A DNA stretch of 64,000 bases from JBQDBK01 sp052090825 (GCA_052090825.1 JBQDBK010000006.1:45387-109386); one strand, 5' to 3'; shown: positions 17,106-26,493, counted from the first letter of the stretch. Program-made: numbers and translations. The notes: generated from the sequence alone by a model not told the origin.

Positions 17106-18788
17106 ATGTATGATATTAATTTTGGACTTATAGAAAGAGAACATATAATATTAACGCTGGTCCTATTAGGAATTATTTTGTTTTTATGGTTGGTAATGAA
17201 ATATTCAAAATTAAAATATGAGTATAATTTAAAAAGAAAGATAGAAGATGATTTTGGGAAAAGGAGTATAGGACATAATTTAAAAATAGATTTTATAAGC
17301 GACCTATATTACAGGGAAAATAAGGAAGTGTACAGCATAGATGATATAACTTTTTATGACTTAAATTTAGACAAGGTGTTTTTAAAAATTGAGCATTCTT
17401 ATTCTACACTAGGAGTACAGTATCTATATAAATTACTAAGAGAACCTAAGTTTAATAGAGATTATTTTGTTGGATTGAGAGAAATAAGAAATTCTTTAAT
17501 AGATAATAAAAAAATAGCAAAAGATTTAGCTTTTGAATTTTCTAAATTGGGTTTTTTTAAAGAACAAGTAATAGAAACAATATATAAAGGGGTGGACTAT
17601 AGCAAATACAAGTCTTATAAATTACCTGTTTATATATTAAGTTTTAATGTACTTTTAATTATAATAAATATATTATTAAAAAGTTCTTTATTTACTATGT
17701 ACATAATGCTTAGTTTTATTTTTTCTTTCTATGTAAAGCATCAAATGAAAAAAGCCAGTCAAGGGAAAATATTACAGTATCAAGTAATAAGTGAAATATT
17801 GGAGTTATCTAAAAGTTTAGAGAAATATAATATAGATTTTTTAAACCAAGAATTAGAAAACTTAAGGGGTTTAAATATTAAATTAAAAAATTTAAGAAAA
17901 AAGATATCTGGAATTGAATTTAAAGGATATGGGACTGAAAATGATATTTTCCTTAATTTATTAGATACTATATTTATGATTTCTTCAAGAAATTTTTTTG
18001 CTTCATCTGATGAAATAAATAGAAATTCTAAAGAACTAAAGAATATGTATTTAACTCTAGGAAAAATCGAATCATACCTATCCATAGCTTCCTTATATTT
18101 AAGCGGAGATTATGTAGATGTAGAATTTATAGATGAAGACTTTAAGCTATCTTCTAAAAATTTGTCTCACATACTTTTAGATGAAAATCAAGTTAGAGCT
18201 AACTTTAATTTTAATGATGAAAATATACTTTTAACAGGATCAAATGCATCTGGTAAATCTACTTTTTTAAGAAACATAGGGATAGCTAATGTATTGGCTA
18301 CAAGTCTTGGTTTTGTTAAGGCTGAAGAATATAAGACTTCATTTTTTTATATACAATCAGCTATAGATATAAGTGATTCTATTGAAAAGTCTATGTCTTA
18401 TTTTATGGCAGAGACCATTGCTATAAAAAGAATGATAAAAGATGAAAAAGTAAAAAAATTATTAATATTAGATGAAATATTTAAGGGTACTAATACTATA
18501 GACAGGATTTCAGCGGCATATAATACTTTAATTTATTTAGGGAAAGATAAAAAAGTTATTGCTGCAACTCATGATATAGAACTTACAAGTCTATTAAAAA
18601 ATAATTTTAAAAATTATCATTTTGAGGAGATTATTAAAGATAAGGATATATTATTTGACTATACTTTAAAAGAAGGTCCAGCAAATAGTAGAAATGCTAT
18701 AGAAATTCTCAGAGTTCAAGATTATCCTGATGAAATAGTAGAAAGAGCTAAAGAGATGGCAGAAAAGTTTGAGAGGGGAAAATGGTAA
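17106..18788 (+). CDS. Membrane-anchored MutS-like ATPase
   Basis: About 560 residues. The C-terminal third is a MutS-type ATPase: TGSNASGKSTFLRNIG (Walker A, about 383-398), LLILDEIFKGTNTIDR (Walker B plus signature) and the AATHDIEL switch His. Central helices (about 230-330) resemble the MutS core/lever. There is no mismatch-recognition FxE domain and no Smr nuclease, while hydrophobic stretches lie at about 10-30 and 175-210, so it is neither MutS1 nor MutS2 but the widespread membrane MutS-like family of unknown role. The ATG at 17106 follows AGAGGTGA; a GTG inside that site is rejected. It overlaps the next gene by 7 bases. Confidence 0.85.
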   Translation: MYDINFGLIEREHIILTLVLLGIILFLWLVMKYSKLKYEYNLKRKIEDDFGKRSIGHNLKIDFISDLYYRENKEVYSIDDITFYDLNLDKVFLKIEHSYSTLGVQYLYKLLREPKFNRDYFVGLREIRNSLIDNKKIAKDLAFEFSKLGFFKEQVIETIYKGVDYSKYKSYKLPVYILSFNVLLIIINILLKSSLFTMYIMLSFIFSFYVKHQMKKASQGKILQYQVISEILELSKSLEKYNIDFLNQELENLRGLNIKLKNLRKKISGIEFKGYGTENDIFLNLLDTIFMISSRNFFASSDEINRNSKELKNMYLTLGKIESYLSIASLYLSGDYVDVEFIDEDFKLSSKNLSHILLDENQVRANFNFNDENILLTGSNASGKSTFLRNIGIANVLATSLGFVKAEEYKTSFFYIQSAIDISDSIEKSMSYFMAETIAIKRMIKDEKVKKLLILDEIFKGTNTIDRISAAYNTLIYLGKDKKVIAATHDIELTSLLKNNFKNYHFEEIIKDKDILFDYTLKEGPANSRNAIEILRVQDYPDEIVERAKEMAEKFERGKW

Positions 18789-19390
18789 AAATATATTTTA
18801 CAAGACATGGAGAGACTAATTGGAACAATACAAATATAATACAAGGGCACATGGATTCTGATTTAACTGAAAATGGTGTAGAAATGGCACTTCAACTTAG
18901 GGAGGAAGTCAAGGATATTAAATTTGATAAGATTTATTCTTCGGATTTAGGCAGAGCATATAAGACTGCAGAATTAATTGTTCCCGGACAAGAAATAATA
19001 AAAACAAAACTTCTTAGAGAAATAGATATGGGTGATTGGAGTGGAATGTATTTTCCAGATATAGAAAAGAAATATCCAAAGCTTCATAGTACTTATTTCA
19101 ATAATCCAGATAAATATCACAGAGATGATGGTGAATCTTTATATGATTTAAACAAGAGAGTTAAAAAATTTTTTGAAGAAAATATATATAAGACAGAAGA
19201 TGAGACTATTTTAATAGTAAGTCATGGAGTTACTATTATATCCATATTTAATTTAATGGAGAATAATCCCATAGAGAATTTTTGGAAGAATAGAGGTATT
19301 AAAAATGCAGCATTTAATATAGCTGAATATGATGGGGAAAAATTTAAGATAATAAAAAAAGCTTCGAAAACTAAATTGTTTAATATCTAG
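18782..19390 (+). CDS. Histidine phosphatase (phosphoglycerate-mutase-like)
   Basis: 202 residues. The RHG motif is in FTRHGETNWN (phosphorylated His about residue 8), the second catalytic His is in VSHGVTI, and SSDLGRAYKTAEL and EIDMGDWSG are also family features. Substrate cannot be read from sequence; relatives include alpha-ribazole phosphatase and broad sugar-phosphate phosphatases, and there is no cobalamin locus beside it. It overlaps the MutS-like gene by 7 bases and is translated from the same mRNA. Confidence 0.9.
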   Translation: MVKIYFTRHGETNWNNTNIIQGHMDSDLTENGVEMALQLREEVKDIKFDKIYSSDLGRAYKTAELIVPGQEIIKTKLLREIDMGDWSGMYFPDIEKKYPKLHSTYFNNPDKYHRDDGESLYDLNKRVKKFFEENIYKTEDETILIVSHGVTIISIFNLMENNPIENFWKNRGIKNAAFNIAEYDGEKFKIIKKASKTKLFNI

Positions 19391-19472
19391 TAAAGCATCC
19401 TTAGGTAAATATTAGAAATTTTTAATAAGATTAACACATTTCTTTAATAAAATTACCACAAAAGAAGTTTAT

Positions 19473-19570
19473 TATAATATATGTAATTTATTGATAGTAT
19501 TCTTCAATAAATTATCCTCTTGTTAATTATATTTTTTGAAGCCCAAACTTTTAAAAGTTTGGGCTTTTTT
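19473..19570 (+). ncRNA. Possible short transcript (two hairpins and terminator)
   Basis: TATAAT (19473-19478) would start RNA near 19485, exactly where a perfect 10-bp hairpin begins (19485-19494 with 19504-19513). About 25 bases later a 28-base perfect palindrome (19539-19566) with a T tract ends the unit. No -35 box is obvious, and the terminator could simply serve the phosphatase gene upstream, so this is only a candidate small RNA. Confidence 0.35.
19539..19570 (+). terminator. Strong terminator before mrp
   Basis: Perfect palindrome 19539-19566 (GCCCAAAC stem core) followed by TTTT. Confidence 0.92.
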
Positions 19571-19661
19571 GTACTAAGAATTGTCTTTAACAAGTTCTTT
19601 TTTTATCTATATATAGTAAAATATAAGTATAGTTTAAAAATTAATTTGAAAGGAGAAATTT

Positions 19662-20423
19662 ATGGAAATTAAAAAATTCAAAACAAATGAAAATTCAAAT
19701 ATTAAAAATATAATAGCAGTTGTGAGTGGAAAAGGTGGAGTTGGGAAAAGTTTTGTGTGTGCAAATATTGCAACTGAACTGGCAAGACAGGGCAAAAGTG
19801 TTGGAATACTTGATGCAGATATAACAGGCCCTTCAGTTCCTAAAATGTTTGGAATTGAAGGACAAGCTTATAGCGATGGAAAGAATATAATTCCCGTAGA
19901 ATCAGAAACTGGAATAAAATTAATGAGTGTAAATTTAATTTTAGAAGATCCAAGCCAGCCAGTACTTTGGAGAGGTCCTATTATAGGAAATGCAATTTCT
20001 CAATTTTTTGAAAATGCAAATTGGGGTGATTTAGATTATTTATTAATAGATATGCCTCCTGGAACTGGAGATGTTGCCTTAACCATTTTTCAATCCTTAC
20101 CTTTAGATGGAATAATAATAGTTTCATCTCCACAAGACTTGGTAAATTTAATAGTTGAAAAAGCTGTAAATATGGCAAAATTAATGGGAATTAAAATATT
20201 TGGTTTAGTAGAAAATATGAGCTATTTTAAATGCCCTCATTGTGATGAAATAACTTATATTTATGGAGAAAGCAAAGTAGATAAAGAAGCAGATAAATTT
20301 AATATTAAATCCAGGGCTAAGTTACCTATAAACTCAGATTATGCAAAATTAATAGATCAAGGTAAAGTTCATGAAATAGAGATAGATGAATTAAAAGAAT
20401 TTGTAAACAAACTTGAGGTGTGA
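19662..20423 (+). CDS. mrp: Mrp/NBP35 family Fe-S cluster carrier ATPase
   Basis: 253 residues. Mrp/ApbC proteins are homodimeric P-loop NTPases that bind and transfer [4Fe-4S] clusters. Deviant Walker A GKGGVGKSF (about residues 26-34), DADITGPSVPKMFG, DMPPGTGDVALT and, near the C-terminus, the cluster-binding CPHC (SYFKCPHCDE, about 190-199). No N-terminal DUF59 domain. AAAGGAG precedes the ATG. It is the first gene of a three-gene operon with a thioredoxin-reductase-like flavoprotein and an arylsulfotransferase/thioredoxin fusion. Confidence 0.92.
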   Translation: MEIKKFKTNENSNIKNIIAVVSGKGGVGKSFVCANIATELARQGKSVGILDADITGPSVPKMFGIEGQAYSDGKNIIPVESETGIKLMSVNLILEDPSQPVLWRGPIIGNAISQFFENANWGDLDYLLIDMPPGTGDVALTIFQSLPLDGIIIVSSPQDLVNLIVEKAVNMAKLMGIKIFGLVENMSYFKCPHCDEITYIYGESKVDKEADKFNIKSRAKLPINSDYAKLIDQGKVHEIEIDELKEFVNKLEV

Positions 20424-20425
20424 AA

Positions 20426-21361
20426 ATGCTTTATGATTTAATTATTGTGGGAGGTGGCCCAGCGGGACTCTCTGCAGCTATATATGCTGGGAGAGATAAT
20501 TTAAATACTTTGATAATTGAAAAAAAAGCTTTTGGTGGTCGATTAAAGGATACTTGGGAGATAGTTAATTTTCCATCAAGAATAAAAGATACAGGAATAG
20601 GCTTAATAAATGACCTAAAGAAACATGCTAAGTCTTATAGCAACAATAAATTTATCTATGGAACTGTTATATCAATTGAAAAACAAGATAATATTTTTAT
20701 AGTTGAAACTAAAAGAAAAGGACAATTATCAGCAAAAGCCATTATATTATGCTTAGGAACAGTATCTAAGAGACTAGGAATTAAGGGTGAGGAAGAATTT
20801 TTAAATAGGGGAGTTAGTTCTTGTTCAACTTGTGATGGAGAGTTTTTTTCAGGGATGGATATTCATGTAGTTGGTTCTGGAGATAGTGCTCTAGAAGAGG
20901 CTGATTACTTAACTAGGTTTGCAAATAGGGTAAGTATTATTGTTATACATGATGAAGGAATAGTAGATGGAAATGATTCTTTAAAAAATAAGCTTATGGC
21001 TAATCCAAAAATAGATTTTATTTGGAATTCTACTTTAGTTGAAATAAAAGGAGAGGAATATGTTCAGAAAATAAAAATAAAAGATTTAAAAACTCAGAAG
21101 ATAAAAAAATTATCTAGTGAGGGAGTGTTTATTTTTATTGGTTCCGATCCTCAAACTAGTTTAGTAGAGGGGATTGTAGATTTAGATGAAAAAGGATATA
21201 TTATAGTTGACGTTAAAAAGCAAACTTCTATTAAAGGTTTGTTTGCTGCCGGTGATTGTACTAATGGTTATTTAAAACAAGTTATAAGCGCAGTATCGGA
21301 GGGAGCTACAGCTGCCGTAGCTGCGGAAAGGTTTATAAGATATAGAGGTGAAGATATATGA
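20426..21361 (+). CDS. Thioredoxin-reductase-like FAD flavoprotein
   Basis: About 311 residues. FAD loop IVGGGPAGLSAAIYAG at the N-terminus, redox pair CSTCDGEFF (about 135-143), NAD(P) loop GSGDSALEEADYL and the terminal GLFAAGDC. This is the thioredoxin reductase layout; the CSTC pair differs from the usual CATC, and the partner may be the thioredoxin domain fused to the next protein rather than free TrxA. The ATG at 20426 follows GAGGTG that overlaps the mrp stop. Its own stop overlaps the next start (ATGA). Confidence 0.88.
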   Translation: MLYDLIIVGGGPAGLSAAIYAGRDNLNTLIIEKKAFGGRLKDTWEIVNFPSRIKDTGIGLINDLKKHAKSYSNNKFIYGTVISIEKQDNIFIVETKRKGQLSAKAIILCLGTVSKRLGIKGEEEFLNRGVSSCSTCDGEFFSGMDIHVVGSGDSALEEADYLTRFANRVSIIVIHDEGIVDGNDSLKNKLMANPKIDFIWNSTLVEIKGEEYVQKIKIKDLKTQKIKKLSSEGVFIFIGSDPQTSLVEGIVDLDEKGYIIVDVKKQTSIKGLFAAGDCTNGYLKQVISAVSEGATAAVAAERFIRYRGEDI

Positions 21362-23157
21362 GTTTTTTAACAGGAACAACTCTTTATCTCAAAAACAAAT
21401 GTTTTTCAGGTTATAATATTGTAACAACAGCTCAAAATGGAATTTTAATATTTGATATGAACGGAAATGAAGTTAGAAGGTATAATTTAAATGCTATGCC
21501 AGCCAAACTTTTAAAAGGTGGAAATATAATGGCAACTTCAAAGTTTAGGTCAAGTGATTATTCTTTACAAGATGGAGTTGAGTTGATAGAAATTGACTAT
21601 GATGGTAAGAAGCTTTGGGGTTACGACGGATATAGGTATATAGATGAGAATCAAGGTGGTATGTGGTCTGCTAGGGCTCACGGGGACTATCAAAGAGAAG
21701 GTAACCCGGTAGGATACTATGTCCCTGGCATGGAAGCTAAATCAAATTCAGGGAAAACTTTAATTTTAGCCCATGATAATATAATTGATACAAATATATC
21801 TGATAAAGAGATTTTAGATGAAGTTATATATGAAGTAGATTATGAAGGTAATATTTTATGGAAGTATTCTTTTTCAAAAAACTTTAAAGATATTGGATTT
21901 TCAGAACAAGAAAAGAATGTAATATACAGAAATCCTAATATTAAAAATATTGGTAAAGGATTAGGAGATTATTTGCATATATCTTCCATAGCTTATTTAG
22001 GACCAAATAAGTGGTTTGATCAAGGAGACTTTAGGTTTCATCCAGATAATATAATATTTTCTAGTATGATAGGTAATTTTATAGGGATAGTAGATAAAAA
22101 ATATAAGAAGATTGTTTGGAAAGTAGGGCCAAGCTTAAACGATGAAAATTTTAGAAAGCTAGGAGGAATAATAGGACCTACCCATATACAAATGATACCA
22201 AGAGGTTTACCTGGAGAAGGTAATATACTTATATTTGAAGGAGGAGGAGCATCTGGATATGGTTATCCGAATGTTAAGAGTCCCATGGGTGTAAAGAACT
22301 CTACTAGAGATTACTCTAGGGTTATGGAATTTAATCCAATAACATTTAATATGGAAGATGAAATAAATCCTCAGACCTTAGGATATTCTAATGCTATAAA
22401 TAGACATAATTTCTATTCTCCTTATGGATCTTCAGCGCAAAGATTACCTAATGGGAATACTTTAATAGCCTTAGGTGGAATTGGTACTATTATGGAAATA
22501 ACAGAAGATAAAGAAATAGTTTGGGAATGGGTGTGTCCATATTCTTCAGATATAGGAAATGCTGGTTTTTATAACTTGATTTACCATGCCTATAGGTATC
22601 CTTACGATTATTTACCAATAAATAAACCAAAAGAAATAGAGATGAAGAGGATAGATAGGTCTACTTTTAAATTACCAAAAGCAGGTAAATTTAAAGAAGG
22701 TAAACTTATAAATATAGAAGGGGCGGAAATAGGTCAAGATATTGACTTTATAACTATAGCCATAGAACATGATGAAGTTATAGAAAAACATAAAGAAATA
22801 TTGAAGATGGAAAGCTCTCATATAAAAAGTATTAATTCTAAAAACTTTGATAATAGTTTAGCCGAAGGAGAAAAAGCTATTGTAATACATGGCGGAGCTA
22901 GGTGTTTACACTGCAATTCAATTAGAGAAATGATGTCTGAACTTTTGGAAAATGAGTTTTCAAATATTTCATGTTTTTATTTAGATATTGATGAAAATAA
23001 ATCCTTTATAAAAAAACATGAAATAAAAAGTTTACCTACAACAATATTTTATAAAGATAGTAAGGAAATATTTAGGTTTATAGGAGAAAAAAGTTATGAT
23101 GAGATAGCATCATTTATTGAAGATAAATTTAAAGAAATAACTAAAAATAAAATTTAA
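21358..23157 (+). CDS. Arylsulfotransferase-like protein fused to a thioredoxin domain
   Basis: 599 residues. Residues about 10-440 resemble the arylsulfate sulfotransferase (ASST) beta propeller: repeated D-x-x-G-N/K blades (IEIDYDGKKLWGYDG, YEVDYEGNILWKYSF) and conserved HHDI/HNF-like positions (HSIAYLG-type HISSIAYLG, RHNFYSPYGS, RLPNGNTLIALGG). Residues about 500-599 are a thioredoxin fold with redox motif CLHC (HGGARCLHCNSIREM) and the cis-Pro segment SLPTTIFY. Unlike periplasmic ASST no signal peptide is seen, so it should be cytoplasmic. It overlaps the upstream thioredoxin-reductase-like gene by 4 bases, suggesting that reductase feeds electrons to the fused domain. Substrate unknown. 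Confidence 0.75.
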   Translation: MSFLTGTTLYLKNKCFSGYNIVTTAQNGILIFDMNGNEVRRYNLNAMPAKLLKGGNIMATSKFRSSDYSLQDGVELIEIDYDGKKLWGYDGYRYIDENQGGMWSARAHGDYQREGNPVGYYVPGMEAKSNSGKTLILAHDNIIDTNISDKEILDEVIYEVDYEGNILWKYSFSKNFKDIGFSEQEKNVIYRNPNIKNIGKGLGDYLHISSIAYLGPNKWFDQGDFRFHPDNIIFSSMIGNFIGIVDKKYKKIVWKVGPSLNDENFRKLGGIIGPTHIQMIPRGLPGEGNILIFEGGGASGYGYPNVKSPMGVKNSTRDYSRVMEFNPITFNMEDEINPQTLGYSNAINRHNFYSPYGSSAQRLPNGNTLIALGGIGTIMEITEDKEIVWEWVCPYSSDIGNAGFYNLIYHAYRYPYDYLPINKPKEIEMKRIDRSTFKLPKAGKFKEGKLINIEGAEIGQDIDFITIAIEHDEVIEKHKEILKMESSHIKSINSKNFDNSLAEGEKAIVIHGGARCLHCNSIREMMSELLENEFSNISCFYLDIDENKSFIKKHEIKSLPTTIFYKDSKEIFRFIGEKSYDEIASFIEDKFKEITKNKI

Positions 23158-23178
23158 CCTTTTTTAAGGTTAAATTTT
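23149..23178. terminator. Bidirectional terminator
   Basis: A perfect 13-bp stem (23149-23161 with 23166-23178) containing the stop codons of both convergent genes, with A/T tracts on each side. Confidence 0.88.
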
Positions 23179-23791
23179 ATTTCCAAATTAAGTTAGTATA
23201 GCCAGGAATTTTTTTATTGGAATTTATAAGATACCTATTTTTAACTAGTTCAAGCATTGGTCTATCTGCAGAAAAGGAATCAGAAAAAGCCTTAGATTTT
23301 TCATAGTCAATTTCAAAATTCATATCACTAAGATGCTTATTTATACGCAAAACTTTTTCAAAAGATTTATTGTTTTCTCCTAATAAATTAAAATCTTTAT
23401 CGAGTTCAGTTCCAATAATAACATCGAAGTCCAAATATTTTTTAAAGTACTTAAGGTAAGTTATAGGAGAAGCGGAAACGAGCATAGAATAGTCTCTATG
23501 TAAATTATTAAAATAATCTAAGCCATCTTTTAGCATATAATTATTATAAACATAATCAGTAAATTCTATTAATTCTTTTTCGGAAAAATAATGCAAAATT
23601 TGACAAATTTGATTTTTAAAATGTTTAAAATTCCTTTTTCTCATATATTTATAAGAAGCTTTTACAACTTTTTGATAATAGAATAATTGGCTAACTTTTT
23701 TCTTCATAACAGCATATTTCCAAAGTAAGACAATAGTGTCTTCTTTAGTTAGAGTTTTATCAAAATCAAATAAAAGTATTTCTTTTTTCAT
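23177..23791 (-). CDS. HAD-IB family phosphatase
   Basis: About 204 residues of the SerB-like haloacid dehalogenase superfamily. Motif I is DFDKTLTKEDT at the N-terminus (first Asp is the nucleophile), a helical cap follows, motif II is LVSASP and the motif III/IV region is weak (KSKAFSDSFSADRPML, where a GDS-type motif has become FSDSFSAD). Substrate unknown; phosphoserine or a related phosphomonoester is possible. ATG at 23791 with GAGGTG 5 bases upstream; a GTG inside that site is rejected. Confidence 0.82.
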   Translation of the reverse strand: MKKEILLFDFDKTLTKEDTIVLLWKYAVMKKKVSQLFYYQKVVKASYKYMRKRNFKHFKNQICQILHYFSEKELIEFTDYVYNNYMLKDGLDYFNNLHRDYSMLVSASPITYLKYFKKYLDFDVIIGTELDKDFNLLGENNKSFEKVLRINKHLSDMNFEIDYEKSKAFSDSFSADRPMLELVKNRYLINSNKKIPGYTNLIWK

Positions 23792-23885
23792 TATCACACC
23801 TCAATTTTATTATACCAATAAAATAAAACTAATAAAGTGATTTTGAAATATTATATTTATTTGTTAAGATATAAGGGGTGAAAAT

Positions 23886-24932
23886 ATGAGAAATAATATT
23901 ATACATATGGATATAGATGCTTTTTATGCTTCGGTAGAAGAACTGGATAATCCAAAATTTATTGGTAAAGCTTTAGTGGTGGGTGGCCTTAGTGATAGTT
24001 CTATTGTAACAATAGCTAATTACCAAGCTAGAAAGTATGGAATTCATTCTGCTATGCCAATATTTATGGCAAAGAGCTTATGCCCTAATTTACAAATAGC
24101 CCCAATGAGAAGAAAAAGATATCTTGAAAAGTCTCAAGAAGTTTTTTCAATAGTAAAAGATTATTCTAAAATTATAGAGAAAGTTTCTATAGATGAGTGT
24201 TATATTGATATTTCTAAAAGTTTAAAAGAACCCATGGATATAATAAATTCAATGAAAAATAGGATAAAGAAGGAGACAGGACTTACAATAAGTGTGGGAT
24301 TATCCTATAATAAATTCCTTGCTAAGTTGGCAAGTGATTGGAATAAACCGAATGGAGTTAAGGTTATTTCTAAGGAAGATATTCCGAATATCTTGTTAGG
24401 ATTAGACATAAAAAAAGTGCATGGTCTAGGGCATAAATCACAAGAAAGATTAAGAAATATAGGCATAAATACGATAGAAGATTTAATGGGTTTGGAAGAA
24501 GACTTTTTATGTGAATTATTTGGGAAAATGGGATCAGAAATATTTAATAGGATAAGAGGAATAGACAATAGAAAAGTAAGTCCAAATAGAATTAGAAAAA
24601 GCTTGGAAGTTGAAAGGACTTTCGATGCTACAAGAGATACTAAAATTTTAAAATCTTATTTGGAAGATTATTCTTTGGAATTAGAAAATGATTTAAAAAA
24701 TAAGAATATAGGTTTTAAAACTTTAAGCTTAAAGTTTAAAAGTTGGGATTTTGTAATAAGTAGTCATTCAAAAACCTATTATAATACATTAACCGAGTAT
24801 AAAGAAATATTAGATAGGGCAATTTTTTTATTTGAAGAAAATTATAAAGTTGAGAAGCTTAGACTTATGGGTTTATCAGCTTCAAATCTAGTGGATTTAG
24901 ATAAAATACAATTATCCTTTTATGATATATAA
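23886..24932 (+). CDS. dinB: DNA polymerase IV (Y family)
   Basis: 348 residues. Error-prone translesion polymerase. Catalytic palm: HMDIDAFYASVE (metal-binding Asp pair) and SIDECYIDIS; the KPNGVKVI segment; helix-hairpin-helix KKVHGLGHKSQERLRNIGI; and the little-finger domain. A canonical C-terminal clamp-binding peptide (QLSLF type) is present as QLSFYDI at the very end. AGGGGTGAAA precedes the ATG. Standing alone and closed by a compact terminator. Confidence 0.94.
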   Translation: MRNNIIHMDIDAFYASVEELDNPKFIGKALVVGGLSDSSIVTIANYQARKYGIHSAMPIFMAKSLCPNLQIAPMRRKRYLEKSQEVFSIVKDYSKIIEKVSIDECYIDISKSLKEPMDIINSMKNRIKKETGLTISVGLSYNKFLAKLASDWNKPNGVKVISKEDIPNILLGLDIKKVHGLGHKSQERLRNIGINTIEDLMGLEEDFLCELFGKMGSEIFNRIRGIDNRKVSPNRIRKSLEVERTFDATRDTKILKSYLEDYSLELENDLKNKNIGFKTLSLKFKSWDFVISSHSKTYYNTLTEYKEILDRAIFLFEENYKVEKLRLMGLSASNLVDLDKIQLSFYDI

Positions 24933-24957
24933 AAAATCCGACTTAGTCGGATTTTTT
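24931..24957. terminator. Bidirectional terminator between dinB and apt
   Basis: Perfect 13-bp arms (24931-24943, 24945-24957) around ATCCGAC/GTCGGAT with A and T tracts; serves both convergent genes. Confidence 0.9.
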
Positions 24958-25465
24958 AATATTTTATAATAGATCTAACATCATAGCCATCTAAGAATTT
25001 ACGACCTTGTAAATCTTCTAATTCAACAAGAAAATCAAGACCTACAACTTTACCACCAAGTTTTTCCACAAGCTCAATAACAGCTTTGGAGGTTCCACCC
25101 GTAGCTAATAAATCATCTATAATAAGGACTCTTTGTCCTTCTTTAATGGCATCTGAATGAATTTCTACCTTGTCTATTCCATATTCAAGTTCATAATTAG
25201 CTGAGACTGTATCGTAAGGAAGTTTATTTTTTTTTCTAACGGGAACAAATCCGCAACCTAGCTTATAAGCAACTGGAGCACCAACAATAAAACCTCTGGC
25301 CTCTACGCCAACAACTATATCTATTTTTTCGTCTCTAAGTTTACAAATTTGGTCTATAGCACTTTTAAACGCCTCACTATCTTTTAGCAAAGTTGTTATA
25401 TCCCTAAATATAACACCATCAACTGGATAATCTTTTATAGCTCTAATTTTATTTGATAAGTTCAT
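24956..25465 (-). CDS. apt: Adenine phosphoribosyltransferase
   Basis: 169 residues. Converts adenine and PRPP to AMP in purine salvage. PRPP-binding motif VLIIDDLLATGGTSKA (about 115-130), preceded by VGVEARGFIVGAPVAYKLG and the N-terminal DYPVDGVIFRDITTLL, all typical. The ATG at 25465 follows GGAGGT; an earlier ATG overlaps that site and is rejected. Confidence 0.95.
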   Translation of the reverse strand: MNLSNKIRAIKDYPVDGVIFRDITTLLKDSEAFKSAIDQICKLRDEKIDIVVGVEARGFIVGAPVAYKLGCGFVPVRKKNKLPYDTVSANYELEYGIDKVEIHSDAIKEGQRVLIIDDLLATGGTSKAVIELVEKLGGKVVGLDFLVELEDLQGRKFLDGYDVRSIIKY

Positions 25466-25524
25466 AATAACCTCCATATATCTATAATAAAATTATAGCA
25501 TAATAAAAACTAGCTTAAAAGTAT

Positions 25525-26493
25525 TTATATATTTACAAGTCTAGGAGTATATCCAATTTTTTTAAGTAATTTTAAGTCATTTTTAGTATTAATACCATTA
25601 GTAGTCAACATATGGCCAGATATAGCAGCATTTGCACCACTTAAAAAAGCACTTTCTCCAAAATCTGAAAGTAAGGCTCTGCCACCGGCTAATCTAATAA
25701 AAGAATCTTTTAATATAAACCTATATACAGCAATTATTCTATTTACTTCTTCATCAGTCAAAACTTGTGAATTCTCAAGAGGAGTATTTTTAATAGGGGT
25801 TAATATATTAATTGGTACAGACTTTATTCCCAATTCTTTTAAGGTAAAAGCCATTTCAATTCTTTGTTCAATGCTTTCGCCAAGACCAAATATACCACCG
25901 CTACAAACTTCCATACCAGCATTTTTAGCATTTTTTAAAGCTTGTATTTTTTCATCATAAGTATGAGTAGTACAAACATCATTAAAAAAAGATCTAGCAG
26001 TTTCAAGATTATTGTGAACTCTTGAAGCTCCTGCCTCCTTTAGTTTTTTAAAGTTTTCATATGAAAGTAAACCGTGAGAAATACAAACCTCAATATCAAC
26101 TTCATCTTTAATTCTTTTTACAATTTTTACAACTTTATCAACGTCACTATCTGATAATTTTTTTCCGCTAGTAACTAAAGAGTATCTTAATATTCCACTA
26201 TCTTTTTGTATTTTTGCATCTTTTAGAATTGTATCTTCATCAAGTAGGGAATAATTATCAGAATTTTTCCCATAATGAGCAGACTGGGCACAAAACTTAC
26301 AATCTTCAGAGCAAGAACCACACTTTGCATTAATTATAGTACACAAGTCAAAACTATCTTTCATAAAATATTTTCTAATATCGTTAGCGGCCTCTGTTAA
26401 GCTTTCTAGATTGGAATTGTATAAATCCATAGCTTCATTAAATTCAATATCATATCCATTTATAACTTTTTCTTTTAAATTATTTATATTCAT
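25525..26493 (-). CDS. bioB: Biotin synthase
   Basis: 322 residues. Radical SAM enzyme inserting sulfur into dethiobiotin. The radical SAM Cys triad is in CGSCSEDCKFCAQ (about residues 52-64; CxxxCxxC), followed by the family segments RYSLVTSG, HNLETARSFF, GGIFGLGES and the C-terminal RLAGGR (Arg ligand of the auxiliary [2Fe-2S] cluster region). No other bio gene is in the window, so dethiobiotin may be imported or made elsewhere. Start at 26493 with GAGGTG upstream; the ATG 12 bases earlier overlaps that site. The promoter overlaps a BirA-box-like site. Confidence 0.95.
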   Translation of the reverse strand: MNINNLKEKVINGYDIEFNEAMDLYNSNLESLTEAANDIRKYFMKDSFDLCTIINAKCGSCSEDCKFCAQSAHYGKNSDNYSLLDEDTILKDAKIQKDSGILRYSLVTSGKKLSDSDVDKVVKIVKRIKDEVDIEVCISHGLLSYENFKKLKEAGASRVHNNLETARSFFNDVCTTHTYDEKIQALKNAKNAGMEVCSGGIFGLGESIEQRIEMAFTLKELGIKSVPINILTPIKNTPLENSQVLTDEEVNRIIAVYRFILKDSFIRLAGGRALLSDFGESAFLSGANAAISGHMLTTNGINTKNDLKLLKKIGYTPRLVNI

